Positions 7,401-13,848 of a stretch of 16,607 bases of DNA are shown here, piece by piece (position 1 is the first letter of the stretch; each line of letters opens with the position of its first letter). The notes under the pieces are model-generated. The model saw only the letters and a list, made by a program, of their open reading frames with translations. It did no database searches and had not been told where the DNA came from. Source of the stretch: Treponema sp. Lineage in GTDB: Bacteria > Spirochaetota > Spirochaetia > Treponematales > Breznakiellaceae. The position numbers and the translations under genes are program-made. The stretch covers positions 1 to 16,607 of the forward strand of contig JAISTO010000110.1 of assembly GCA_031272575.1 (NCBI GenBank). The letters run 5' to 3'.

Positions 7401-9029
7401 ATGTTGAAATTTTTTTACAATGGAAAGTGCTGGCTCGGGGGCAACTATTTTGCGAATACTATCCTCGTTGACAAAGAGCGCATTGCCCTGGTCGGTCTTG
7501 ACGACGCGCCTCAGCGGGCGGAAAAAATCGACCTTGAAGGGGCGCTGGTGCTGCCCGCCTTCTACGACAGTCACCTGCATCTGCTCTGGCTCGGCAGAAG
7601 CGAGGCCTCGTTCAAAACCGCCGGGGCCTCCTCGCTTGCGGAGGCGCTCGATCGGGGGCGGGCGCACCTGCGCCTGACGCATCCCGCGCCCGGCGCGCTC
7701 GTGGAAGGGGTCGGGCTCGACCCGGACGCCTTTAGCGGCGGCAAGCGCGAGCCGGACCGCAGCGACCTGGACTCGATCTCCCGGGAGCATCCTGTCGTCC
7801 TGCAACGGCACTGCGGGCATACCGTCTATTGCAACTCCGCGGCGCTCGCCCTGGCAGGGCTGAGCGAAAAAGGGCCCGCGGTCGAGGGGGGCGTCGTCGA
7901 AGTGGACGCCGGGGGCAGGCCCTCGGGCATTCTGCGGGAAAACGCCGCGAACCTCGTGCGCGCGAAACTGCCCTCCTTTTCAGACGCTCAGATCAGGGCC
8001 TTTCTGGACCTTGCCATGCAAAAAGCCCTCTCGCTGGGGATCACCGCGGCGGGCAGTTTCGACTCGGACGGCCCGGACTGCGCGCGGATTATGGGCATTT
8101 ACCGGAAGGTCTACGCGGAGCGTGAATTAAAGCAGCAGGCCTCCCTGCGGATAACGGTGCAGGCCGGGGTGCGCGGCAAGGAGGAGTTTATCGACGCCTT
8201 CGCTGAGCAGGGCATAAGTACCGGGGACGTGCTGGCGCAGAGTGCCGGCGGCAGCGCGCTCTACCGCATGGGGGCAGTCAAACTGTTTGCGGACGGCACA
8301 CTCGGAGGGCACACGGCCTGGCTCAGCGCTCCGTATACGGATCGCCCCGATACGGAAGGCTATCCGGTACTCGCCCCGCCCGTCCTTGCGCGCCTGGTCA
8401 GAAAGGCCGCGGAGCAGGGCTTACAGGTACTGATCCATGCGATTGGGGACGCGGGGGTCGATTCGGCCCTGAGCGCGTTCGAGGCCCTTCCCGAAGCGGC
8501 CCGGAAAGCGCTTCGGCCCGGCATTATTCACTGCCAGATAACGAACGGCGCGCTCCTGCGCCGCATGGCGCGCGCCGGAGTGCAGGCGCTCGTCCAGCCG
8601 GTCTTCCTCGCGGACGACAGCGCCATCCTCGAGCGGCGGGTCGGCCCGGAGCGGGCGCTGCAGTCTTACGCCTGGGGGGCTATGGAGCGGACGGGGGTCA
8701 TCACCAGTTACGGTACGGACGCGCCGGTCAGCCCCCTTAACCCCTTCGAGGGCGTCTCGTGGGCCGTATGCCGCCGCGATACGGAGACAGACCCCGCGGG
8801 CCAGGGCTTCGCGCCGGAGGAAAAGGTCCCCCTGCGGACCGCGCTCCGCTGCTACACCGGGCGGGCGGCCTGGTCGGCCTTTGACGAAAAGCGCCTGGGC
8901 CTTCTGCGCCCCGGCTTCCTCGCGGATTTCATTACTATTGACAGGGATATTTTTCATGTCCCGGAGGAAGAAATCCGGCGCGCCAGGGTGACGCGCGTCT
9001 GGATGGGGGGGCGGGAACTTCGCCCTTAA
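7401..9029 (+). CDS. YtcJ-like amidohydrolase
   Basis: A metal-dependent hydrolase of the amidohydrolase superfamily (Amidohydro_3/YtcJ type), 542 residues, probably cytoplasmic as no signal peptide is seen. Metal and active-site positions: DSHLH (H58, H60), the lysine in KLFADGT (K294), HAIGD (H346), IIHCQ (H377) and YGTDAP (D440). The N-terminal strand segment and the closing C-terminal strands form the small beta-sandwich usual in the family. The substrate cannot be told; relatives act on N-acyl or N-substituted amides. The frame is open upstream to 7365, but the ATG at 7401 has AAGGA 3 nt before it and a -10 in the right place, so the upstream start is unlikely. Its stop shares the bases TTAA with the stop of the convergent peptidase gene. 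Confidence 0.88.
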   Translation: MLKFFYNGKCWLGGNYFANTILVDKERIALVGLDDAPQRAEKIDLEGALVLPAFYDSHLHLLWLGRSEASFKTAGASSLAEALDRGRAHLRLTHPAPGALVEGVGLDPDAFSGGKREPDRSDLDSISREHPVVLQRHCGHTVYCNSAALALAGLSEKGPAVEGGVVEVDAGGRPSGILRENAANLVRAKLPSFSDAQIRAFLDLAMQKALSLGITAAGSFDSDGPDCARIMGIYRKVYAERELKQQASLRITVQAGVRGKEEFIDAFAEQGISTGDVLAQSAGGSALYRMGAVKLFADGTLGGHTAWLSAPYTDRPDTEGYPVLAPPVLARLVRKAAEQGLQVLIHAIGDAGVDSALSAFEALPEAARKALRPGIIHCQITNGALLRRMARAGVQALVQPVFLADDSAILERRVGPERALQSYAWGAMERTGVITSYGTDAPVSPLNPFEGVSWAVCRRDTETDPAGQGFAPEEKVPLRTALRCYTGRAAWSAFDEKRLGLLRPGFLADFITIDRDIFHVPEEEIRRARVTRVWMGGRELRP

Positions 9030-9988
9030 GGCTGCGCGCTTTGGGCGCAGAGTTCGCAGGCGAAGCGCACGAGCGCCGGGTAGTGTTCCGGGGTTAGGCG
9101 CTGTGTTTTGTCCCGCGGGCTGTTGCAGACGCGCCATGTTTCGGGGATAAGGCGGCGGCTGTCCCCGTGCCACAGGTCCCGGCCGGCGAGCACTTCGGCA
9201 AAGCGCGGCCTTTCCTTGACCAGCGCGGCGAGCGCGGCGGCTTCCCACGACGGCAGCACCGTAACCGTCTGGGCGCAGAGCCCGCCCGCGAAAAACCCCG
9301 CGTCCTCGGAGAAGGGCGTGGGGAGCAGCAGCGCCCGCTTCCACCCCACGGCCCGCGCCGCGTTGACGGCCTGTAAGCGCGCCTGCCGCAGGCCGGCGGC
9401 AGGCGCCGGCGCGGCGTGTTTGAGTACCTTGTACGCCTCCCGCGTAAAAATATCCGCGGCGGTCGATATTACCAGCGTATCCCCCGTGCCGCAGGCGTCG
9501 AAACAGAATATGCGGGGGGAGGCTATCCCCAGAGTCTTGAGGTGCCTTGCAAGGTGATACGCCCCCTGCTTCCTGACTCCCTCGCCCGGGGCCAGTTCCT
9601 CTTTGTCGGTAAAGATGATGGCCCAGTCCGGCGCCGGGGACTCGCGGCACAGGTGGATCGCCGCCTCTATCAGCAAAAACACCGCCGCGCTGTTATCGTT
9701 TGCGCCCGGACTCCCCCCGGCCCGATCGTAGTGCGCGGTAAGGAGCACCGGTGCCGGCGAAAAGGCCGCGTCCTGGCCCGCGTCCTGGCCTGTGTCCTGG
9801 CCTGTGTCCTGGCCTGTGGCCTTGACAACAATATGCTGGTGTTTCCCAAGATTTACCGTATAAAACGGAAGAGCCGAAGTTTCGAGGATGTTTTTCAGTA
9901 CTGCGCGGCGTTCCGCGTCCGGCGCGATAAAATCGTTAAAATGCTCCCACAGCCGCGCTTTTTTGGAGTTTTTTGGGTTTGCCGTCAA
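9026..9988 (-). CDS. M28-like zinc exopeptidase
   Basis: A 320-residue cytoplasmic-looking protein of the M28 (aminopeptidase Y-like) fold. Likely metal residues: HYD (H86, D88), the Asp of GANDNSAA (D98), TDKEE (E130/E131) and the Asp of FDACGTGD (D164). The last His ligand may be H274 (LWHGDS) but is not certain. Peptide or amino-acyl substrates are expected, but specificity is unknown. The start is TTG: its TTGA overlaps the TGA of the J-domain gene, with AGAGG 5 nt upstream, so translation is probably coupled. Residues 59-74 are four tandem copies of GQD[TA], encoded by a 12-bp minisatellite and inserted just before the HYD strand. It is the last gene of the glgC operon. I know similar short M28 proteins from Treponema, but this is from memory. 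Confidence 0.85.
   Translation of the reverse strand: MTANPKNSKKARLWEHFNDFIAPDAERRAVLKNILETSALPFYTVNLGKHQHIVVKATGQDTGQDTGQDAGQDAAFSPAPVLLTAHYDRAGGSPGANDNSAAVFLLIEAAIHLCRESPAPDWAIIFTDKEELAPGEGVRKQGAYHLARHLKTLGIASPRIFCFDACGTGDTLVISTAADIFTREAYKVLKHAAPAPAAGLRQARLQAVNAARAVGWKRALLLPTPFSEDAGFFAGGLCAQTVTVLPSWEAAALAALVKERPRFAEVLAGRDLWHGDSRRLIPETWRVCNSPRDKTQRLTPEHYPALVRFACELCAQSAQP
9768..9815. repeat. 12-bp in-frame minisatellite, four copies
   Basis: Four tandem 12-bp units (plus-strand form: [gc/tg] variants of g-g-tcctggcc-t/c) lie inside the M28-like gene and encode GQDTGQDTGQDAGQDA. The two left units carry gcg and the two right units gtg at the variable codon. Copy-number change would be in frame, adding or removing four residues. 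Confidence 0.9.
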
Positions 9989-10737
9989 TCGCGCCTCTTC
10001 TTATGCGGCTGCGGCAGCGCCGGCGCCGCGCGGGCCTCGTCTTTTTCTCCCATTTCAGCGAGCGCCTCCGCCAGCGCCGCCCGCCAGCGCGCCTCGTCTT
10101 TCGGGGGGAAGCCCAGATTGAGCAGCGCCGTAAGGCACTCCACGTAGCGCTCGAGCGGCACCGCGGCCTTTAGTTTCAGCCTGACCAGTTCCCGCAGCGC
10201 CTTTTCCAATTCCACGGCGAAGTGGCGGAAGTACGGTTCGCGGCGCTCCTCCCGCACCAGCGCGCAGAATATCCAGAAGGCCTCTTCATGACGGCTCCGT
10301 TTTTCAAGTTCCTCCGCCAGCATGAAGGCGCAGTCCATCCAGTCCTCGCGGTCGAGATACCGCTCTATATGAAAACGCCTCCCGCCCTGCGCGTCCCACA
10401 AGCGGATCGCCTCGTCATCTTCCAAATGCAGAAACTCAAAAAATATCAATTTTGCCTGACTTGTGGGATCGTCCTTTTTCGCGCGTAAATGACTGCGATA
10501 GTTGAAGCCGCGTTTCCCCGCCTGATTGGAAAAGCTGCTGTAAGCCCTGTCGTAACGCTCGCGGCGTTCTTTTTCGAGCAGCGCCTTGTATGCCGCAAGC
10601 AGTTTGCGCATTTCGGTTTCAGCCTCGGGTCCCGCGATATCCGGGTGTAGCTGCTTGGCTTTTTCCCGAAAGGCTTTTTTGATCGCGGCCTCTCCCGCGT
10701 CGGGAGGCAGCCCAAGTATGCTGTAATGAGTCTCCAC
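9985..10737 (-). CDS. J-domain (DnaJ-like) protein
   Basis: A 250-residue protein with an N-terminal J domain (residues 1-66). It has YSILGL at the start, the DnaK-stimulating HPD at 31-33 and the closing ERYDRAY. There is no Gly/Phe region, zinc-finger or canonical DnaJ C-terminal domain, so it is not DnaJ itself but a type III (class C) J protein. The C-terminal two-thirds is helical and highly charged (many E/R/K, FEFLHLEDDEAIRLWD, repeated LEKALREL-type helices) and probably binds a specific client. That client is unknown. The start is GTG with AGGA 8 nt upstream; no better start exists in frame. It begins 13 nt after aroH and overlaps the peptidase start by 4 nt, so it belongs to the operon. 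Confidence 0.85.
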   Translation of the reverse strand: METHYSILGLPPDAGEAAIKKAFREKAKQLHPDIAGPEAETEMRKLLAAYKALLEKERRERYDRAYSSFSNQAGKRGFNYRSHLRAKKDDPTSQAKLIFFEFLHLEDDEAIRLWDAQGGRRFHIERYLDREDWMDCAFMLAEELEKRSRHEEAFWIFCALVREERREPYFRHFAVELEKALRELVRLKLKAAVPLERYVECLTALLNLGFPPKDEARWRAALAEALAEMGEKDEARAAPALPQPHKKRRD

Positions 10738-10750
10738 AAGTCCATTCCTG

Positions 10751-11122
10751 TCAACATTGATTAAGATCAGGACGCAGTACTTCCGCGCCGTTCAGGTAGA
10801 CATGCGCGGGCTGCTGCCCTTCCGCCAGGCGGCAGTGCGCAAGCAGCCGCAGCACCCCGCGCGGACTCCCCCGGAACAGCGCCTCCCTGACCACAAAAAG
10901 CGCCGTCCCCTCCGCGCGGTGCTGCTCACGGAGGCACTGCGCGGGGTTTTTCGCGTCCAGATCGTCCGTCACCGAGAAAATAAGCGATATAACGCCGGAC
11001 TCCGCCAGGTTGTTTCTGCGGAGCACCTCGTCGTACAGTTCGACGGCGCGGCGGCTTAGGTCCGCGCTGTCGTTGCTGCACAGCGTCGCGCCCCGCAGAG
11101 CAGAGCAGTGGGTATCGGCCAT
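10751..11122 (-). CDS. aroH: AroH-type chorismate mutase
   Basis: A 123-residue trimeric-type (Bacillus AroH fold) chorismate mutase that rearranges chorismate to prephenate on the way to phenylalanine and tyrosine. The family frame is clear: LRGAT near the N terminus and HVYLNGAEVLRPDL near the C terminus. By hand alignment to B. subtilis AroH the charged catalytic set is kept: R10 (R7), R65 (R63), E80 (E78), R92 (R90), Y109 (Y108), R117 (R116). The substrate-contact Cys75 is Val77 here, and the FPAK loop reads NPAQ, so F57 and K60 are replaced. The ATG at 11122 has GAGGG 4 nt upstream. It lies 7 nt after glgC, an unusual partner, which suggests co-transcription for convenience more than pathway linkage. 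Confidence 0.88.
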   Translation of the reverse strand: MADTHCSALRGATLCSNDSADLSRRAVELYDEVLRRNNLAESGVISLIFSVTDDLDAKNPAQCLREQHRAEGTALFVVREALFRGSPRGVLRLLAHCRLAEGQQPAHVYLNGAEVLRPDLNQC

Positions 11123-11129
11123 CGTTCCC

Positions 11130-12401
11130 TCAGATTACGGTTCCGGGGTAGAGCACGGTGTTCTTGGGGATAACGATGATGCCGTCCACGATGTGGTAGT
11201 GCCCGAAGTTGCCGTCCTGGCGCGGGATGTCGTCGACCCCGATGCGGCAACTTTCGCCGATCGACGCGTTCTTGTCGATGATGGCGCGCTTTACCACGGT
11301 GCCCCGGCCTATGCCCAGGTTCGGCACGTGCGCCTCGGCCTTGCTCTGCTTTTCCTCTTCGGTCTCGTAGTAGTCCGAGCCCATGCAGATGACGCCGTTC
11401 AAACTCGCGCCCGTCTCGATGATCGTCCTGACCCCGACTATCGAGTTGCTGATCGCGGCATTGGTGATAATGCAGCCCTCAGCCGCAATCGACTGATTCA
11501 TGTTGCTGAAGTTCATCTTCGAGGGCGGCAGGTTACGCATGTGGGTGTAGATCGGGTTCATCATGTCGTACACGTCGAAACGGGGGCGCAGGCTCGTCAA
11601 TTCGAGGTTCGCCTCGTAGAAGTTTTTGATGGTCCCGATGTCCTCCCAGTAGCCGTCGAACACGTACGCGTTCACCTTGAGCCGGTTGATCGCGGCCGGG
11701 ATAATCTCCTTGCCGAAATCCTTCAGTTCGTTGGCCAGGCACTCTTCCATCGTCTGCGCGTTGAAGACATAGATGCCCATGGACGCCAGGTAGCCGTCCT
11801 CGCGGTTCTTGTCGAGGCGCAGTTCCGGCGGGATACGGAAGTCCGAGATGTCCTTTACCGGCCCCGGCTTTTCGAGGAACTCGGTGATCACGTTGTTTTT
11901 GTCAGCCTTGAGTATCCCCAACTGGCTCGCATCCTCGCGGCCCACCGTGGTGCAGGCGATCGAGATCGCCGCGCCGGAGTCGATGTGCTTTTTGAGGAAA
12001 TCCCGAAGGTTCATCCGATACAGTTGATCCCCGGAGAGGATCATGTAGTACGCGGGATTCTGCGTTCTAAAGTGGATGAAATTTTTTCGCACCGCATCGG
12101 CAGTGCCTTCGAACCACCCTGAATGCTCGAAGGTCTGCTCCGCCGCGAGAATCTCTACGAAGCCGCGCGAGTAGGGATCGAAGTTGTAGGTCCGCGACAG
12201 ATGCAGGTGCAGAGACGCCGAATTGAACTGGGTCAGCACGTAGATCTGCTTGAGATCCGCGTTGATGCAGTTCGAAATCGGAATGTCCACAAGCCGGTAC
12301 TTTCCCCCAAAAGGGACAGCAGGCTTTGCTCTTTCCTGGGTCAGGGGGAAAAGCCGCGTGCCTTTTCCGCCGCCAAGAATAATAGATAATACCTCTGACA
12401 T
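11130..12401 (-). CDS. glgC: Glucose-1-phosphate adenylyltransferase
   Basis: ADP-glucose pyrophosphorylase, 423 residues, the committed and usually allosterically controlled step of glycogen synthesis (glucose-1-phosphate + ATP to ADP-glucose). The nucleotidyltransferase loop GGGKGTRLFPLT is at residues 10-21, followed by RAKPAVPFGGKYR and VDIPISNC. The sugar-binding FLEKPGP segment and a left-handed beta-helix C terminus (residues about 300-423, with isoleucine-rich hexapeptides) complete the family architecture. The sequence style resembles the plant/cyanobacterial and spirochaete branch more than E. coli. SD AAGGAGG sits 4 nt before the ATG. It is the first gene of glgC-aroH-J domain-M28, driven by a strong promoter. 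No glgA or glgB is nearby. Confidence 0.95.
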   Translation of the reverse strand: MSEVLSIILGGGKGTRLFPLTQERAKPAVPFGGKYRLVDIPISNCINADLKQIYVLTQFNSASLHLHLSRTYNFDPYSRGFVEILAAEQTFEHSGWFEGTADAVRKNFIHFRTQNPAYYMILSGDQLYRMNLRDFLKKHIDSGAAISIACTTVGREDASQLGILKADKNNVITEFLEKPGPVKDISDFRIPPELRLDKNREDGYLASMGIYVFNAQTMEECLANELKDFGKEIIPAAINRLKVNAYVFDGYWEDIGTIKNFYEANLELTSLRPRFDVYDMMNPIYTHMRNLPPSKMNFSNMNQSIAAEGCIITNAAISNSIVGVRTIIETGASLNGVICMGSDYYETEEEKQSKAEAHVPNLGIGRGTVVKRAIIDKNASIGESCRIGVDDIPRQDGNFGHYHIVDGIIVIPKNTVLYPGTVI

Positions 12402-12455
12402 ACGTCCTCCTTAAGAGCCAACGCTCTTTTATGCCGTTTTGCAGCACTTTCCCCT

Positions 12456-12484
12456 ATTATACTCTATTTCATTTCATTTGTCGA
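12456..12484 (-). promoter_or_regulatory. Strong promoter of the glgC operon
   Basis: On the minus strand TCGACA (12484-12479) is followed by a 17-bp spacer and a perfect TATAAT (12461-12456). Transcription should start near 12449, leaving a leader of about 48 nt that ends in the AAGGAGG ribosome site. Confidence 0.75.
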
Positions 12485-12505
12485 TATATTTTTTAAAAAA
12501 TTTTT
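12485..12505 (-). promoter_or_regulatory. A/T-tract UP-like element ahead of glgC
   Basis: Directly upstream of the glgC -35 the minus strand reads A5-T6-A6-TATA, close to the AAA(A/T)(A/T)T(A/T)TTTTnnAAA pattern known to bind the RNA polymerase alpha subunit. It stands out in this GC-rich window and reaches the stop codon of the neighbouring HD gene. It could also act as a weak end signal for that gene. Confidence 0.55.
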
Positions 12506-13068
12506 CAGGCGGTTTCAGGGGGACGAATCGCCTCGAGGTACTTCCTGCGGGAGGCGACAAGGCTCTCTAATTCCTGCAGCATTTTCGCGTCGACCTGCGC
12601 CGCTATGGGGAGAATGTACCGGGCGGTTTCTTCGGTATAGCGGCCGATGAATTCGTAACTTACCACAAAGCCGAGGGCGATCATATTCGAGATGCGATCG
12701 GCAGTTTTGAGGATTTTTGCGTTTTTTGAGCCGTCTCTGAGGATGCGGGACAGGAACTCCGGCTTCGACTCGTTCGGCAGACGGGTAACCTCGACGACCA
12801 GATCGTATACCGCGCGCCCCTCGAAGTCGTTTTGCAGGAGCAGGTTGTGGTTGAAGTTAGGAATGTCCTCGAGGACATCGTGCACCACCGATGCTTTGAG
12901 GAGTACCGGGTCAATATGCCCATAGTCTATAAGTATCGACATTGTGTCGAGTTGGTGCCTGAACATATTGCCGCCCCCTTCGCGGGTTTTTCCGATAAGG
13001 TTGGTGGCAAGCCGAATGTAAGGCGCGAGATGCATGCCGCCCAGACTAAACATTTCGTTAGAGGTCAT
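12505..13068 (-). CDS. Stand-alone (p)ppGpp hydrolase-like HD protein
   Basis: A 187-residue HD-domain protein that resembles the hydrolase half of RelA/SpoT proteins. The metal set is complete: RHQLDT (H38), VVHDVLED (H63, D64, E67, D68) and KTADRISNM (D124, N128). No synthetase, TGS or ACT domain is present, so a small alarmone hydrolase role (removal of pyrophosphate from (p)ppGpp) is the likeliest. Other nucleotide substrates remain possible. The frame is open to a TTG at 13104, but that codon overlaps the -35 box and has no SD. The ATG at 13068 lies exactly 7 nt after a -10 box, which points to a leaderless mRNA; AGAGAGG is 13 nt upstream, too far for a normal SD. It is divergent from the YhhN gene. 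Confidence 0.8.
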   Translation of the reverse strand: MTSNEMFSLGGMHLAPYIRLATNLIGKTREGGGNMFRHQLDTMSILIDYGHIDPVLLKASVVHDVLEDIPNFNHNLLLQNDFEGRAVYDLVVEVTRLPNESKPEFLSRILRDGSKNAKILKTADRISNMIALGFVVSYEFIGRYTEETARYILPIAAQVDAKMLQELESLVASRRKYLEAIRPPETA

Positions 13069-13075
13069 GAAGTTG

Positions 13076-13104
13076 AATATACCTCTCTTTGAAGGAAAAT
13101 GCAA
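13076..13104 (-). promoter_or_regulatory. Promoter of the HD hydrolase gene (leaderless type)
   Basis: Minus-strand TTGCAT (13104-13099), 17-bp spacer, TATATT (13081-13076), then 7 nt to the ATG at 13068. The expected start of transcription coincides with the A of the ATG. Confidence 0.6.
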
Positions 13105-13153
13105 GGGGGGAATGACGATGGGAAATCAGTCTATGTCATTTTTCTGCGTACTC

Positions 13154-13162
13154 TGCTATACT
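13154..13162 (+). promoter_or_regulatory. Extended -10 promoter of the YhhN-family gene
   Basis: TGC-TATACT ends 17 nt before the ATG at 13180. No convincing -35 is present 17 bp upstream (TGTCAT). It is the same nonamer as before the amidohydrolase and aminotransferase genes. The expected leader is about 11 nt. Confidence 0.5.
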
Positions 13163-13179
13163 CTCTGAAAGGATATACT

Positions 13180-13848
13180 ATGGTCAACATACTCTATACC
13201 GCGTATGCGGCTGCCGCGGCCGTCAACCTGGCCGCGATACTGCTCGAAAAGCCGGCCGCTCCGGCCGCGAACCCCGCGTTCCTCCTGCGGGCCGCAAGCA
13301 AGATCGCCTTAATGCCCCTGCTCGGGGCTGTGTATGCGATGAGCGCGCTCTCGCCCAGCGTCCTGGTGTTCGCGGCGCTGGGGGCAGGCTGGCTCGGGGA
13401 CATTTTCCTTATCCGGCCAAAGGGCCGCGCCGCCTTTACTATGGGGCTCGTCTGCTTCCTTGCCGGCCACCTCTGCTACATTACGCGGATAGCGCTCCTT
13501 ACGGAGCATCTTGCCCTGGTCCCGCTCGTCATATCCGCGGCGGTCTCCGTCCCCCTGATCCTCGGCGCGCAGCGCGTCATCAGGCCCCCCGCTGATATGC
13601 GCGTTCCGGTGCTCACCTATAGCGCGGTCCTCTGCGGGCTCTGCGCCGCGGCGTTGCAACTCTTGTGCGCCCGGTGGAACTTTTCGGCGGGGCTCGTTTT
13701 CGCGGGCGGCGTCAGTTTCGTTATATCCGACACCGTCCTCGGGGTCTTTGCGTTCGGCCGTACGCCCCGCTTCGGCAACATTGCGATTATGACGCCTTAC
13801 ATAGCCGCGCAGGCGGCCATTGTCAGCGGGCTTGCGGCGCTTCAGTAA
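13180..13848 (+). CDS. YhhN/TMEM86-family membrane protein (lysoplasmalogenase-like)
   Basis: A 222-residue integral membrane protein with about seven to eight hydrophobic helices and hardly any soluble loops. Family marks: an early ...KP segment, LGDIFL, FLAGHLCYI and FVISDTVLG, whose acidic and His residues lie where the YhhN family keeps them. Characterised relatives cleave the vinyl-ether bond of lysoplasmalogens. Anaerobic bacteria can contain plasmalogens, so the role is plausible but inferred. The frame is open to 13099, but the ATG at 13180 is preferred: AAAGGA lies 6 nt upstream and the N terminus begins directly with a membrane helix. The last 26 nt overlap the 3' end of the convergent TPR gene. 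Confidence 0.82.
   Translation: MVNILYTAYAAAAAVNLAAILLEKPAAPAANPAFLLRAASKIALMPLLGAVYAMSALSPSVLVFAALGAGWLGDIFLIRPKGRAAFTMGLVCFLAGHLCYITRIALLTEHLALVPLVISAAVSVPLILGAQRVIRPPADMRVPVLTYSAVLCGLCAAALQLLCARWNFSAGLVFAGGVSFVISDTVLGVFAFGRTPRFGNIAIMTPYIAAQAAIVSGLAALQ

Noticed and set aside
8421..9650. Minus-strand open frame of 409 codons across the amidohydrolase and the peptidase
   Set aside because: It runs antisense to one real gene and out of frame with the other, with low-complexity Arg/Gly composition.
9768..9815. CRISPR-like array
   Set aside because: Units are 12 bp, directly adjacent with no spacers, and in frame within a gene.
10446..10757. Alternative small protein overlapping the J-domain gene
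   Set aside because: It is in another frame of a gene that has an intact HPD motif and good coding character.
13069..13104. TTG start for the HD hydrolase
   Set aside because: The codon lies in the -35 box and has no SD, and the added residues are not needed by the fold.
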